From Pseudarthrobacter phenanthrenivorans (GTDB taxonomy: Bacteria > Actinomycetota > Actinomycetes > Actinomycetales > Micrococcaceae), in NCBI RefSeq assembly GCF_000813845.1, contig NZ_JWTB01000003.1, positions 1-64,000 of the forward strand: a stretch of 64,000 nt of DNA, in the 5' to 3' direction. Below are positions 1 to 9,220 of the stretch, piece by piece. How positions within the stretch are numbered: position 1 is the stretch's first letter; every line of letters begins with the position of its first letter. The translations under genes and the position numbers were made by a program. The notes under the pieces are model-generated. The model saw nothing but the letters and a program-made list of their open reading frames with translations. It was not told where the DNA came from and searched no databases.

Positions 1-43
1 ACGACAAGTACGCAGCAGTCGATAGGGGAGGCTGTGGGGAGAA

Positions 44-2353
44 TCAGCCGAAGTACTTCGGCAGGGTCCCCTCGTGGGCTTCGCGGAGGGCGTCCAGGGA
101 CAGGCCCTCCACGCCGTTGATCTCCAGCTTGCCGCTGGCCGCGTCCACCACGCCGATGCGGGTGTGCGCGAAGCCGCGGGCGGTGCACATGTCCGTGAAG
201 CGGACTTCCTCGGAGCGGGGAACGCCCACCACGGCACGTCCCTGGGACTCGGAGAAGAGCGCCGTGAACAGGTCCACGCCGTCCCGGTCCATGACGTCCT
301 GCAGCGCGATCCGGGCACCCACGCCGTAGCGCAGGGACGACTCCACCAGGGCAGCCGCGAGGCCGCCTTCGGAAAGGTCATGCGCAGAGTCGATCATGCC
401 GTCACGGGACGCGTTGATCAGGATCTCGCCCAGGGCACGTTCTGCCTCGAGGTCCACCTTCGGCGGCTGGCCACCCAGGTGCCCGCGCATGTTGGCCCAC
501 TCGGAACCGTCCAGCTCGGCCCCCGTGGTGCCCAGCAGGTAGATGGCCTGGCCATCCTCGCGCCAGCCCGACGGCGTGCGGCGCGCGACGTCGTCGAGCT
601 TGCCCAGCACTGCCACCACGGGGGAGGGGTGGATGGGCGTGGTGCCCGTCTGGTTGTACAGCGAGACGTTGCCGCCGGTGACCGGGATGCCCAGCACCAT
701 GCAGGCGTCCGAGAGGCCACGGATGGCCTCGGCCAGCTGCCACATGACGTCCGGGTCCTCGGGGGAGCCGAAGTTCAGGCAGTCGCTGACGGCCATGGGG
801 ATGGCGCCCGCGGTGGCCACGTTGCGGTAGGCCTCAGCCAGTGCCAGCTGCGCGCCGTGGTAGGGGTCGAGGTAGGTGTAGCGGCCGTTGGCGTCGGTGG
901 CCAGGGCAACGCCGAGGCCGGTTTCCTCGTCCACGCGGACCACGCCTGCGTCGTCCGGGAACGCCATGGAGGTGTTGCCGCCGACGTAGCGGTCGTACTG
1001 GTTGGTGATCCAGGACTTGGAGCACATGTTCGGCGACGCCACCAGCTCGGTCACGGCCTTCGCCAGCTCGGCGGGAGCGGCCGGGCGGCCGGCGTCCTGC
1101 ACGGAGCCGGTGAAGGTGTCGGCTTGGACGGCGTCCTGCCACTCGGGGCGGGCGTACGGGCGGTCGTAGACCGGGCCGTCGTGGGCTACGGTGCGGGGAT
1201 CGACGTCGACGATCACCTCGCCTTCCCAGGTGATGATGAGGCGGCCGGTGTCGGTCACCTCGCCCAGCCAGGAGTACTCCACGGCCCACTTGTCCATCAC
1301 CGCCTCGAACGCTTCCACGTTCTCCGGCGTGACGACGGCCATCATGCGTTCCTGGGACTCGGACATGAGGATCTCGCCCGGGGTCAGCGTGGGGTCGCGC
1401 AGCAGCACGGAGGTCAGCTCAACCTGCATGCCGCCGTCACCGTTGGAGGCCAGCTCGGATGTGGCGCAGGAGATGCCGGCCGCGCCGAGGTCCTGGATGC
1501 CTTCCACCAGGGAGCCCTTGAAGAGCTCCAGGCAGCATTCGATGAGGACCTTCTCGGCGAACGGGTCGCCCACCTGCACGGCGGGGCGCTTGGACGGCTT
1601 GGTGTCATCGAAGGACTCGGAGGCCAGCACCGACGCGCCGCCGATGCCGTCACCGCCGGTGCGCGCACCGAACAGGACCACCTTGTTGCCCTTGCCGGAG
1701 GCGTTGGCCAGGCGGATGTCCTCGTGGCGCATGACGCCCACGGCGAGGGCGTTGACCAGCGGGTTGCCCTGGTAGACGGAGTCGAAGACCATCTCTCCAC
1801 CGATGTTGGGCAGGCCCAGCGAGTTGCCGTAGCCGCCGATGCCGGCCACTGCACCGTGCATGACGCGCGCGGTGTCCGGGTGGTCGATCGCGCCGAAACG
1901 CAGCGGATCCATGACGGCCACCGGGCGGGCGCCCATCGAGATGATGTCGCGGACGATGCCGCCGATGCCCGTTGCGGCACCCTGGTAGGGCTCAACGAAC
2001 GACGGCGAGTTGTGCGATTCGATCTTGAAGGTCACGGCCCAGCCGTCCCCCAGGTTGGTCACGCCGGCGTTTTCGCCGATGCCCACCAGCATGTCCTTCT
2101 TCATTTCCTCGGTGACCTTCTGGCCGAACTGGCGCAGGTGGTTCTTGGAGGACTTGTAGGAGCAGTGCTCGCTCCACATGACGGAGTACATGGCCAGCTC
2201 GGCGCCGGTGGGGCGGCGGCCCAGGACCTTGACGATCTCGTCGAACTCGTTCCGCTTCAGGCCCAGCTCGGCCCAGGGCAGCTCGGTGTCCGGGGTCTTC
2301 GCGGCGTTCTCGACGGTGTCGATGTTGAACTTCTTGGTGGTTTCGGTGGTCAC
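44..2353 (-). CDS. purL: Phosphoribosylformylglycinamidine synthase subunit PurL
   Basis: This 769-residue protein is the catalytic FGAM synthase subunit of de novo purine synthesis. It converts FGAR plus ATP and ammonia to FGAM in the cytoplasm, and PurQ supplies the ammonia. Its length fits the short PurL that works with separate PurS and PurQ. Visible signatures are SEHCSYKSS at residues 61-69, ESHNSPS at 112-118 and the glycine-rich GAATGIGG that follows. A second AIRS-like half begins near residue 430. The start codon overlaps the purQ stop by 4 bp (ATGA), so translation is probably coupled. It is the last gene of a purS-purQ-purL operon; only 43 bp of sequence without a visible feature lie downstream in the window. 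Confidence 0.97.
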   Translation of the reverse strand: MTTETTKKFNIDTVENAAKTPDTELPWAELGLKRNEFDEIVKVLGRRPTGAELAMYSVMWSEHCSYKSSKNHLRQFGQKVTEEMKKDMLVGIGENAGVTNLGDGWAVTFKIESHNSPSFVEPYQGAATGIGGIVRDIISMGARPVAVMDPLRFGAIDHPDTARVMHGAVAGIGGYGNSLGLPNIGGEMVFDSVYQGNPLVNALAVGVMRHEDIRLANASGKGNKVVLFGARTGGDGIGGASVLASESFDDTKPSKRPAVQVGDPFAEKVLIECCLELFKGSLVEGIQDLGAAGISCATSELASNGDGGMQVELTSVLLRDPTLTPGEILMSESQERMMAVVTPENVEAFEAVMDKWAVEYSWLGEVTDTGRLIITWEGEVIVDVDPRTVAHDGPVYDRPYARPEWQDAVQADTFTGSVQDAGRPAAPAELAKAVTELVASPNMCSKSWITNQYDRYVGGNTSMAFPDDAGVVRVDEETGLGVALATDANGRYTYLDPYHGAQLALAEAYRNVATAGAIPMAVSDCLNFGSPEDPDVMWQLAEAIRGLSDACMVLGIPVTGGNVSLYNQTGTTPIHPSPVVAVLGKLDDVARRTPSGWREDGQAIYLLGTTGAELDGSEWANMRGHLGGQPPKVDLEAERALGEILINASRDGMIDSAHDLSEGGLAAALVESSLRYGVGARIALQDVMDRDGVDLFTALFSESQGRAVVGVPRSEEVRFTDMCTARGFAHTRIGVVDAASGKLEINGVEGLSLDALREAHEGTLPKYFG

Positions 2354-3123
2354 TTGTCGCCTCCCACAATCTTGTTCAGTACGGAGGTGAAGAACCCGAG
2401 TCCGTCGGTGTCGGACCCGCCGATGCCGTCCAGTGACTCGGGGCCAAAGCCAGGCTCAACGGCGTGCTCGGGGTGGGGCATGAGGCCCACCACGTTGCCG
2501 GCGGCGTTGGAGATGCCGGCGATGTCGCGGCGCGAACCGTTCGGGTTGAAGCCGACGTACCGGAAGACTACGCGGCCCTCGGCCTCAAGGGCATCCAGGG
2601 TCTTTTCGTCCGCGATGTACTGGCCGTCCTGGTTCTTCAACGGGATGGTGATCTCCTGGCCCGCCTCATAGTCCAGGGTCCACGCCGTGTTGCTGTTCTC
2701 GACGCGCAGCACCTGGTCGCGGCAGAGGAACTTCAGGTGGTCGTTCTTGATCATCGAACCGGGCAGCAGGTGCGACTCGGTGAGGATCTGGAAGCCGTTG
2801 CAGATGCCCAGGACGGGCAGCTTGGCATCGGAGTTCGCGGCGTCGATGATTTTGGACATCAGCGGGGCGAAGCGGGCGATGGCGCCGGCGCGCAGGTAGT
2901 CACCGTAGGAGAATCCACCGGGGATGATGACGGCATCGACGTCACCGAGTTCGGCGTCGCCATGCCACAGTTCGACGGCGGTGGCACCGGCCAGGCGCAC
3001 CGCACGGGCGGCGTCGCGGTCATCCAGGGTGCCGGGGAAGGTCACGACGCCGATTCGGGCGCCAGCGAGGCGCGGCTCCGCCGCGACGGCGACGGCCTCG
3101 CCGATCAGGGGAAGTTCAGTCAT
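2350..3123 (-). CDS. purQ: Phosphoribosylformylglycinamidine synthase, glutaminase subunit PurQ
   Basis: This 257-residue class I glutamine amidotransferase releases ammonia from glutamine for PurL. The nucleophile elbow GICNGFQ places the catalytic Cys at 108, and the MPHPEH motif gives His217 and Glu219 to complete the triad. The chain begins about 20 residues before the conserved [14 protein letters not shown] strand, a modest N-terminal extension. It starts 1 bp after the purS stop codon and overlaps purL by 4 bp, so the three subunits of the complex are made from one transcript. Confidence 0.96.
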   Translation of the reverse strand: MTELPLIGEAVAVAAEPRLAGARIGVVTFPGTLDDRDAARAVRLAGATAVELWHGDAELGDVDAVIIPGGFSYGDYLRAGAIARFAPLMSKIIDAANSDAKLPVLGICNGFQILTESHLLPGSMIKNDHLKFLCRDQVLRVENSNTAWTLDYEAGQEITIPLKNQDGQYIADEKTLDALEAEGRVVFRYVGFNPNGSRRDIAGISNAAGNVVGLMPHPEHAVEPGFGPESLDGIGGSDTDGLGFFTSVLNKIVGGDK

Positions 3124-3124
3124 C

Positions 3125-3376
3125 TCAGGCCTCGACGACCTCGACGTTGACGACGTCTTCGATCACCGGGTTGGACAGGAGGGTCTCGGCGGCGTCGCGG
3201 GCCTGGGCCAGGATGTCCTCCGTCACCTCGCCGTCGACCGTCAGTTCGAAACGCTTGCCCTGGCGGACAGAGCTGAAGCTGGTGAAGCCCAGCCGGGGGA
3301 GAGCGCCAACGATTGCCTTCCCCTGCGGGTCCAGAATCTCGGGCTTGGGCATGACGTCAACAACGATCCGGGGCAT
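3125..3376 (-). CDS. purS: Phosphoribosylformylglycinamidine synthase subunit PurS
   Basis: This 83-residue small subunit bridges PurQ and PurL in the FGAM synthase complex. The sequence opens with [20 protein letters not shown], the typical PurS beginning. The reading frame stays open upstream, but ATG 3376 is chosen because an AGGAG ribosome-binding site lies 7 bases before it and homologues begin at this point. The C-terminal [11 protein letters not shown] and [15 protein letters not shown] segments also fit. It is the first gene of the purSQL operon. Confidence 0.95.
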   Translation of the reverse strand: MPRIVVDVMPKPEILDPQGKAIVGALPRLGFTSFSSVRQGKRFELTVDGEVTEDILAQARDAAETLLSNPVIEDVVNVEVVEA

Positions 3377-3512
3377 CCGGTAACTCCTGTGCGTGAGCTT
3401 GGGTAAGGGCGCAGCGGAGTGGTGCCGTCTCACGCCGTACCGGGGTTTGGGGGACTGGGGTCACCTGCGTTGGTTCACCATGAGGTCGGGCGCTCCGCGA
3501 GCTTGCCCTATC

Positions 3513-3518
3513 ATTCTA
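3513..3518 (-). promoter_or_regulatory. Possible -10 element upstream of purS
   Basis: Reading the minus strand, a TAGAAT hexamer lies about 137 bp before purS in an otherwise very GC-rich 268-bp intergenic stretch. No convincing -35 is visible. The same hexamer sits before the lipoprotein gene that starts at 9134. This is a weak, consensus-only assignment. Confidence 0.25.
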
Positions 3519-3644
3519 CCGGCCCGGGCGCGCCCCTCTGTATTCGGTGGATCCGGACCGGCGCAGAGCGGCTGGAGATTTCCGCGCAGGCCTCCTGCAG
3601 GCGTGGTTCTGGAGTTGCCGGAAGGCCTTCACTAGGATTGCTGG

Positions 3645-3830
3645 ATGGCTGAGAATTCGAAGTCCGTGCTGTTGCCCATGGTCGCCGCGGCGGTATTCGC
3701 GGGCCTCGGCAGGATGGTGTTCCAGAAGATAAAGGCCGACCGCGTCGCCCGCCAAACCCGGCTGGCCGGCCCGGTCGATGAAAAGACGCGGCAATGGATC
3801 AGTGACGTGGTCCGCACCCCGCGGCAGTAG
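3645..3830 (+). CDS. Small single-pass membrane protein, unknown function
   Basis: The gene encodes 61 residues with a hydrophobic stretch at about 8-25 (VLLPMVAAAVFAGLG), followed by a basic and then amphipathic tail ending DVVRTPRQ. I do not recognise a family. It looks real because an AGGA motif sits 7 bases before the ATG, codon use is typical of the neighbours, and a strong intrinsic terminator follows within 30 bp. It is divergent from purSQL and in the same direction as the downstream subtilase gene, but the terminator separates them. The topology would be a short outside or N-terminal part, one helix and a cytoplasmic C-terminus; no function can be inferred. Confidence 0.7.
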   Translation: MAENSKSVLLPMVAAAVFAGLGRMVFQKIKADRVARQTRLAGPVDEKTRQWISDVVRTPRQ

Positions 3831-3858
3831 GGCGCCACCTCTTCATCCGTCCTTGGCA

Positions 3859-3884
3859 GGGCATCCTTCGGGATGCCCTTTTTT
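3859..3884 (+). terminator. Rho-independent terminator
   Basis: A perfect 8-bp stem (GGGCATCC / GGATGCCC) closed by a UUCG tetraloop is followed directly by six T. It ends the transcript of the small membrane-protein gene. Confidence 0.9.
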
Positions 3885-3994
3885 GTGCAGCAGGAGGGCT
3901 ATCGGCGCACCGTGTGACAAGCGAAAATTTCCGGAATGTGCCCTATGTCATAACGCGCTATCAGTCTGTACTCTTTGAACAGTCTGGTCTCAGC

Positions 3995-4015
3995 AAATTA
4001 CAAAACCTGTAATTT
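3995..4015. promoter_or_regulatory. AT-rich 8-5-8 inverted repeat (candidate operator) before the subtilase gene
   Basis: AAATTACA and TGTAATTT form a perfect inverted repeat around a 5-bp AAACC spacer, 64 bp before the chosen start of the subtilase gene. The AT-rich composition contrasts with the surroundings. The layout fits a dimeric repressor or activator site; the alternative is a weak RNA hairpin. Confidence 0.45.
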
Positions 4016-4079
4016 TCTCTGCGGATCCAGTCGTTCGGCGCCCACCAAGGCTGGGCGGCACATCGTGAAAGGGTTGCGC

Positions 4080-7000
4080 GTGAAATCAACTGGAAAGAGC
4101 CCCACGCGGGCTGGGGGACTCCGGAAAGCGGCCGCACTGGCCGTCGGGTTGCCCCTTCTCCTCAGCTCGCTGGCAGTCGGGCCCGCCTCGGCCGCGCCCG
4201 GTGGCCAGGGTCGGGAGAATCCCTCCTCCGCTGCCACGGACAGTCAGTTCAAGGACGGCAGGTACATCGTGGTGCTTGCCGGGCCGGCTGCCGCGGCGTA
4301 TGAAGGGGGAACTGCCGGCCTGGGTGCTACAAAGCCGCAGCAGGGAAGGAAGCTGGACGCCGGCAGCCCCAACTACCAGGCCTACGACGCGCACCTCCGA
4401 AAGCAGCAGCGGGACGTTGCCGCTGCCCAGGGCGTCAGCCCGGCCAAGCAGTACACGGCGGCTCTCAACGGGTTCACCGCCGAGCTGACCGCCGGGCAGG
4501 CGGCAGCCCTGTCCAAGGACAGCCGCGTCCTGGTGGTGGCGCCCGACGTCGAAAACAAGCCTGACTACACCACTACCGACTTCCTCAAGCTCACCGGACC
4601 CGAGGGTGCATGGGCCAGGCAGTTCGGCGGCGAAGCCAACGCCGGCAAGGGCGTCGTGGTGGGGGTCATCGACTCCGGCTACGCGCCCGACAATCCCTTC
4701 CTGCAGGGCGAACCGGTGAAACCGCTGCAGGGAAACCCGCAGGTCGGCGTCCCCTACCGCACCGGCGACGGCAAGATCGCCATGCTCAAGGCGGACGGCA
4801 CCACCTTCGAAGGCGAATGCCAAAAGGGCGAGGGATCCGGGGCCGCCTTTGACGGTTCCCTGTGCAACTCCAAGGTCATCGGCGCCCGCTATTTCGCCGA
4901 TTCCTTCCTCCAGTACGTGGCCCCGGGAAACCGGGCGCCGGAAGAACTGATTTCCCCCGTGGACGTCGGCAGCCACGGTACGCACACCGCTACCACGGCA
5001 GCCGGCAATGCGAATGTCGAGCAGGTGATCGACGGAACCAGCTTCGGAAAGAGCTCGGGTGTGGCTCCCGCGGCCAAAGTCTCCGTCTACAAGGTCTGCT
5101 GGGAGGACACCAACCCGGACACCGGAGGGTGCTACTCCTCCGCATCGGTGGAAGCCGTGGATGCCGCCATCAAGGACGGGGTCGACGTCCTGAACTACTC
5201 CATTTCGGGCAACAACAACAGCACCACCGACCCCGTGGCGCTTGCGTTCCTCAATGCCGCTGCCGCGGGCATTTTTGTTTCGGCATCGGCCGGCAACTCC
5301 GGCCCTGCGGCCTCCACCGTGAACCACGCATCCCCGTGGCTCACCACGGTTGCTGCCTCGACCTTCCCCAGTGATCTGGTGGGGACCGTCAAGGTCTCGG
5401 ACGGTTCGCTCTACCGCGGCGCGTCCATCATGAAGTCCGAGGTCGCGGACAAGCCGGCCGTCCTGGCTGCGGCGGCCGCGGCCCCCGGGGCCGCAAACGC
5501 CAATCTTTGCGGGCCCGGATCCCTTGACGCGACCAAGGTGGCGGGCAAGGTAGTTGTCTGTGACCGCGGCGTGGTGGACCGCACTGCCAAGAGCCAGGAA
5601 GTCCTGGACAAGGGCGGTGTGGGCATGATCCTGGTGAACCTCACCAGCAGCTCGGAGGACGCGGACAACCATGTCCTTCCCACAGTCCATGTCAATGCCC
5701 CCAAGAGCCTGGAGCTGAAGTCAAAGCTGGAAGCGAATCCGGCGCTGACGGTCAGCCTGGTCAAGGGCGACCTGACCGGGCTGCCCCCCGCTGCGGCCCC
5801 CCAGATCGCAGGCTTCTCGTCCCGCGGCCCCACCCTCGCGTCCGGCGGGGACCTGCTGAAGCCGGATATTTCCGCCCCGGGCGTCAACGTCCTGGCCGGT
5901 GTCTCCACGATCGGCAACGACGGTGACCAGTTCGGATTCATGTCCGGGACCTCGATGGCTGCCCCGCACATCGCCGGTTTCGGCGCCCTGGTCTTGGGCA
6001 AGCAGCCCAAGTGGAGCCCCGCAATGGTGAAGTCCGCCATGATGACCACCGCCTACCCGCTGGTCAACGCCGACGGTTCGCCCAACACCGACCCCTTCCA
6101 GGGCGGCGCGGGCCACATCGACTCCACCCGCGTCACCGACCCTGGACTGGTTTACGACTCCGGCATCCAGGACTGGCTCGCCTTCCTGAACGGCCAGGGC
6201 GTGGAAACCGGTACGCCGCAGGCAGGAACCATTGCTGCCCGCGACCTCAACCTGCCCTCCATTGCACTAGGCAGCCTCGTGGGGGAAGTCCAGGTGAAGC
6301 GGAAGCTGACTGCACTGGTGCCGGGCATGTACCGGCCGGAGGTGGACATGGCGGGCTTCAGCGTCAATGTCGAACCCAAGGCGCTGAACTTCTCGAAGGC
6401 AGGCCAGACCCGTGAAGTGACAGTGACCATCCGGAACGTCAGCGCACCGGTGGGCAAGTTCAGCGCAGGAAGCATCAGGTGGACGGGCCCGCGGACCGTG
6501 ACGTCGCCCATCGCCATCCGGCCTGTAGACGCCCAGATCGCGCCGTCGTTCTCGTTCAGCTCTGCCACCGGTACCGGCAGCGGCACCATGGAGCTCGTGT
6601 CCGGCTCGGACAGCCCCATCGCCGTGGGGGTGGAGGGGCTGGCACCGCTCAGCCAGACCGCCATCACCAAGACCCCGGGTGAGTACGCACCGACGAATGA
6701 CGCGCACAATGCCCTGCTTCAGGTGAAGATCCCTGCCGGGGCCTCGTTTGCCCGGCTGGGCATCCAGGCGCAGTCGAACGACGTCGACTGGGACATGGTG
6801 GTCTACGCGCCGAACGCTGTGGGCGGCCTTACGGCCACCCAGGTTGCCACCGCTTCCGCGAGCGAATTCCTGGACCTGGAAACACCAAGGGCAGGCACCT
6901 ATTATGTGGTGGCCAACCTGTATGCCACTCCGGACAACGGGCCCGCCACCGCGTCCGTGCAGGCGGTGAGCTTCGCCGGGGATGCCGGCAACCTCACGGT

Positions 7001-7211
7001 TGACCCGAACCCGATCGTGGCGCCGAACGGAACCGCCACCTCGGCAACCCTGAACTGGACCGGGCTCCCGGAGGGATCCTACCTCTCACGGCTGAGCCTG
7101 GGCAGCAACGGCATCAGGACCTGGGTGAACGTGCAGGTGGGACCAGGCTCTGCCTCCGCTCCTGCCGGTGCTCCGCAACTTGACCTTGCGCAGGCGGTTC
7201 CCGGAACCTGA
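4080..7211 (+). CDS. Secreted S8-family serine protease (subtilase) with PA domain
   Basis: From GTG 4080 (AAAGGG six bases upstream) the product has 1043 residues. It has a signal peptide of about 38 residues (basic n-region, AALAVGLPLLLSSLAVG core, ASA-A cleavage site). An I9-type inhibitor propeptide follows at about 55-160, then the peptidase domain. The catalytic triad is visible: Asp198 in VIDSGYAP, His299 in SHGTHTATT and Ser625 in SGTSMAAPH. A protease-associated (PA) domain is inserted before the Ser (GKVVVCDRG region), as in cucumisin-like subtilases. The C-terminal 350 residues form beta-rich domains of the Fn3 or prepeptidase-C kind. GTG 4065 and a TTG at 3975 are in-frame alternatives. 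It should be secreted and self-processed. Two SSI-like genes lie convergent downstream. Confidence 0.93.
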   Translation: MKSTGKSPTRAGGLRKAAALAVGLPLLLSSLAVGPASAAPGGQGRENPSSAATDSQFKDGRYIVVLAGPAAAAYEGGTAGLGATKPQQGRKLDAGSPNYQAYDAHLRKQQRDVAAAQGVSPAKQYTAALNGFTAELTAGQAAALSKDSRVLVVAPDVENKPDYTTTDFLKLTGPEGAWARQFGGEANAGKGVVVGVIDSGYAPDNPFLQGEPVKPLQGNPQVGVPYRTGDGKIAMLKADGTTFEGECQKGEGSGAAFDGSLCNSKVIGARYFADSFLQYVAPGNRAPEELISPVDVGSHGTHTATTAAGNANVEQVIDGTSFGKSSGVAPAAKVSVYKVCWEDTNPDTGGCYSSASVEAVDAAIKDGVDVLNYSISGNNNSTTDPVALAFLNAAAAGIFVSASAGNSGPAASTVNHASPWLTTVAASTFPSDLVGTVKVSDGSLYRGASIMKSEVADKPAVLAAAAAAPGAANANLCGPGSLDATKVAGKVVVCDRGVVDRTAKSQEVLDKGGVGMILVNLTSSSEDADNHVLPTVHVNAPKSLELKSKLEANPALTVSLVKGDLTGLPPAAAPQIAGFSSRGPTLASGGDLLKPDISAPGVNVLAGVSTIGNDGDQFGFMSGTSMAAPHIAGFGALVLGKQPKWSPAMVKSAMMTTAYPLVNADGSPNTDPFQGGAGHIDSTRVTDPGLVYDSGIQDWLAFLNGQGVETGTPQAGTIAARDLNLPSIALGSLVGEVQVKRKLTALVPGMYRPEVDMAGFSVNVEPKALNFSKAGQTREVTVTIRNVSAPVGKFSAGSIRWTGPRTVTSPIAIRPVDAQIAPSFSFSSATGTGSGTMELVSGSDSPIAVGVEGLAPLSQTAITKTPGEYAPTNDAHNALLQVKIPAGASFARLGIQAQSNDVDWDMVVYAPNAVGGLTATQVATASASEFLDLETPRAGTYYVVANLYATPDNGPATASVQAVSFAGDAGNLTVDPNPIVAPNGTATSATLNWTGLPEGSYLSRLSLGSNGIRTWVNVQVGPGSASAPAGAPQLDLAQAVPGT

Positions 7212-7229
7212 CCGGAAGAACATGGGGGG

Positions 7230-7268
7230 AGGTCCCGGGTGGTCGATACGGCCGCCCGGGACCTTTTC
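7230..7268 (+). terminator. Intrinsic terminator after the subtilase gene
   Basis: AGGTCCCGGG pairs with CCCGGGACCT across a 15-bp loop region and is followed by TTTTCTG. It lies 18 bp beyond the subtilase stop and before the convergent gene cluster. Confidence 0.8.
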
Positions 7269-7314
7269 TGTTCCTGCCCTGGCTCCATCCCGTTCCGCAA
7301 CGCCGCCGGGAAGG

Positions 7315-7647
7315 TTAGACCGCAGTTCCGCCCAGTAAAGGTGCCATGGCCTTCCAGCGCGCAATCTCGCAACCATCGGTGCGGGTGAAGGTTGCGTGCA
7401 CGGGGCGCCCGTGGAATGTTCCAGTGACCACGGCGACCTGGGGTCCGCCGTACTGCTGGGTGCACAGTTTGGGCGGCCCGGGCTTGGGGAAAAAGATCTC
7501 CTCGCCGAACCGCTCCACTGCGGTCAGGGCGGCCCCGGGATCCGGCACAGTGGTGCCGGCGGCCGGCTGGTTGTCCCTGGCCACCAGGCGGAATACGTGT
7601 CCGGCCTCCCCGGGCGCCTCCCGGAGGCTAATGGTCAGGTCAATCAA
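7315..7647 (-). CDS. SSI-like (subtilisin-inhibitor family) domain protein without signal peptide
   Basis: About 110 residues from TTG 7647, a start set by a GGGGG motif 7 bases upstream and by overlap with the preceding stop. The conserved core CTQQYGGPQVAVVTG ... FTRTDGCEIARW matches the second half of Streptomyces subtilisin inhibitor (SSI) domains. There the pattern Cys-Pro/Gln-Gly-x-V-x-V-x-G followed by N/D-x-Cys-Glu forms the second disulfide. The first disulfide Cys pair of classical SSI is absent, and there is no signal peptide or lipobox, so export is doubtful. It is a paralogue of the lipoprotein encoded two genes upstream, with 9 or more identical residues around CTQQYGGPQ. Function as an inhibitor is family-based inference. 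Confidence 0.72.
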   Translation of the reverse strand: MIDLTISLREAPGEAGHVFRLVARDNQPAAGTTVPDPGAALTAVERFGEEIFFPKPGPPKLCTQQYGGPQVAVVTGTFHGRPVHATFTRTDGCEIARWKAMAPLLGGTAV

Positions 7648-8566
7648 TGCTGTGCCCCCGTGACAGGGCCTCGAGTTCCGAGGCGAGCCTTTCCCGCAGG
7701 ACTCCGGCTTCGGCGGCAAACGCACGCTGGTGTTCGACGTACGCCGCCTTCCCGTGGGGCGTCTCAATGGGAATGGCAGGGTAGCCCCAAGCGGCAAGGT
7801 CGTACGGGGATGCCTGCATGTCCATGGTCCTGATCCGCCAGGACAGTTCAAAGCAGTCCATCACCAGCTCGCTCGGCAGGGCAGGCAGCAGCTTGTACGC
7901 CCACTTGTAGAGGTCCATGTTGGCGTGCAGGCAGCCGGGCTGTTCCAGGTGGCGCTGGGTTTCACGGCTGGGTGCATGCTCGTTGAGCGGGATGGCATCG
8001 GGCGTGTAGAACCGGAAGGCGTCGAAGTGGGTGCAGCGGATCCTGTTCTCCTCCACCACCTTGTCGGTGCCTTCCGCGCCCAGCCGCAACTGAAGATACT
8101 CATGGCGAAGGTCGAACTTGTCCTGGCGGTACACCATGGCCCACTCGTGCAGGCCAAAGCAGCCGAACTGTGCCGGCCTGGCCGCGGTGCCCCGCAGGAT
8201 GACGCCGGCAAAGGCCACCGCATCCTTGCGGTCCGCCAGGAAGGCGCGCCGGTCAAAGGTGACCGCAGTGCTTCCCGCCGCCAGCCCCAGGGAGGCGAGC
8301 TCGCCGTCGTCGAGCGTCCGGTAGTGCTTCCAGCCGGACCGCTGGACGGCCTGGCCGCCGGTAAGGACTGCCCCGGCACCAGGGTGCCAGCGCTTCAGCT
8401 GGCCGGGCTTTTGGGTGTAGTACGTGAAGAGGAAATCCTCCACAGGATGTTTTTGCCCCGCCGACCGGCGGGCCAGATAGGGATCGGCATAGCGGCTGAC
8501 GCGCTGCACGTGGGCTTCTTCCCGGGTGAGTGCAGTGTCCGCCGCGAGGAGCTTAAGAGGCTCCAC
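7640..8566 (-). CDS. 3-methyladenine DNA glycosylase-like protein (actinobacterial family)
   Basis: About 308 residues. The sequence carries the segment KHPVEDFLFTYYTQKPGQLKRWHPG and later GCFGLHEWAMVY, CTHFDAFRFY and CLHANMDLYKWAYKL. I associate these with a family usually named 3-methyladenine DNA glycosylase in actinobacterial genomes. This label is remembered, and I see neither the AlkA helix-hairpin-helix with catalytic Asp nor an AAG fold. Conserved His, Asp and Cys in the quoted segments could bind metal. GTG 8566 is chosen as start because homologues begin about ten residues before the conserved region; ATG 8584 is the alternative. It overlaps the upstream lipoprotein gene by 14 bp and the downstream SSI-like gene by 8 bp, so all three are probably one transcript. 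Confidence 0.75.
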   Translation of the reverse strand: MEPLKLLAADTALTREEAHVQRVSRYADPYLARRSAGQKHPVEDFLFTYYTQKPGQLKRWHPGAGAVLTGGQAVQRSGWKHYRTLDDGELASLGLAAGSTAVTFDRRAFLADRKDAVAFAGVILRGTAARPAQFGCFGLHEWAMVYRQDKFDLRHEYLQLRLGAEGTDKVVEENRIRCTHFDAFRFYTPDAIPLNEHAPSRETQRHLEQPGCLHANMDLYKWAYKLLPALPSELVMDCFELSWRIRTMDMQASPYDLAAWGYPAIPIETPHGKAAYVEHQRAFAAEAGVLRERLASELEALSRGHSID

Positions 8567-9134
8567 CGGCAGCGCCCAACACATCTTTGGCGGCATCCCA
8601 GGCGCTGATCTCGCAACCATTGGTACGCGCGAAGGTTGAATCCACGGCAACACCGTCAACCATGCCCGTCACGGTTGCCTTCTGCGGGCCGCCGTACTGC
8701 TGCGTGCAGGGCTGGGAGCTCCCCGGCGCCGCCGGGGCCACGATGCCGGGGTTGGCTTTCAGTGCTGCGCAGGCGGCGACGGCATTGGGGTGGCTGCTTT
8801 CCGCTGCAGGTGTGCCGGCGGAACAGACCAGGGTGTAGTCGAGTTCCGGTGCGCCTTGGGACGGCACCACGGTGATGGCAAGTTCAGCGTTCCCCTGGCC
8901 CGGCCCGGCGCTGGGCCGCGACGTGGCCGGGGCCGGGGCGGCCACGGTGGTTTCGGTATCAGGCGAAGGAGTGGCGGAACCGGCGGGTGGACTGACTGCC
9001 GGGGCTGTGGGACTGCCCGACGTGGAGGGCGCCGGCGGCGCCGGGGACGTGCTGCTGTCCGGAGTGCCGCTGCAACCTGATACCAGCCCGGCGCTTATGG
9101 CCAGGACTGCTGCGAGCATCCGAAAATCACGCAT
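8553..9134 (-). CDS. SSI-like domain lipoprotein
   Basis: From ATG 9134, with a GGAGAGG ribosome-binding site 7 bases upstream, the 193-residue product has a lipoprotein signal ending LVSGC at Cys21. A Ser/Pro/Ala/Thr-rich linker runs to about residue 80, followed by a domain matching SSI-type protease inhibitors. The domain keeps both expected cysteine pairs (LVCSAG ... AACAAL and QPCTQQYGGP ... TNGCEISAW). It should be anchored on the outer face of the membrane, where the secreted subtilase encoded nearby also matures. It is the first gene of a three-gene overlapping operon. Whether it inhibits that protease is an inference from the family and the location. Confidence 0.82.
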   Translation of the reverse strand: MRDFRMLAAVLAISAGLVSGCSGTPDSSTSPAPPAPSTSGSPTAPAVSPPAGSATPSPDTETTVAAPAPATSRPSAGPGQGNAELAITVVPSQGAPELDYTLVCSAGTPAAESSHPNAVAACAALKANPGIVAPAAPGSSQPCTQQYGGPQKATVTGMVDGVAVDSTFARTNGCEISAWDAAKDVLGAAGGAS

Positions 9135-9220
9135 CAGGCCACCTCTCCTTGGTCCAGTCATTCTAGCCGTTGCGCTTGGTATGGCCGCGCCTCCGGCCTC
9201 CCAGGGTTCACGGCCGGCGC

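Noticed and set aside
74..2671. An 865-codon open frame on the plus strand opposite purL and purQ
   Set aside because: It is antisense to two certain genes and has the Gly/Ala/His/Arg-rich composition of a GC-rich shadow frame. Similar long shadows lie opposite dnaX, aceB, tgt, the TetR/epimerase region and GH32.
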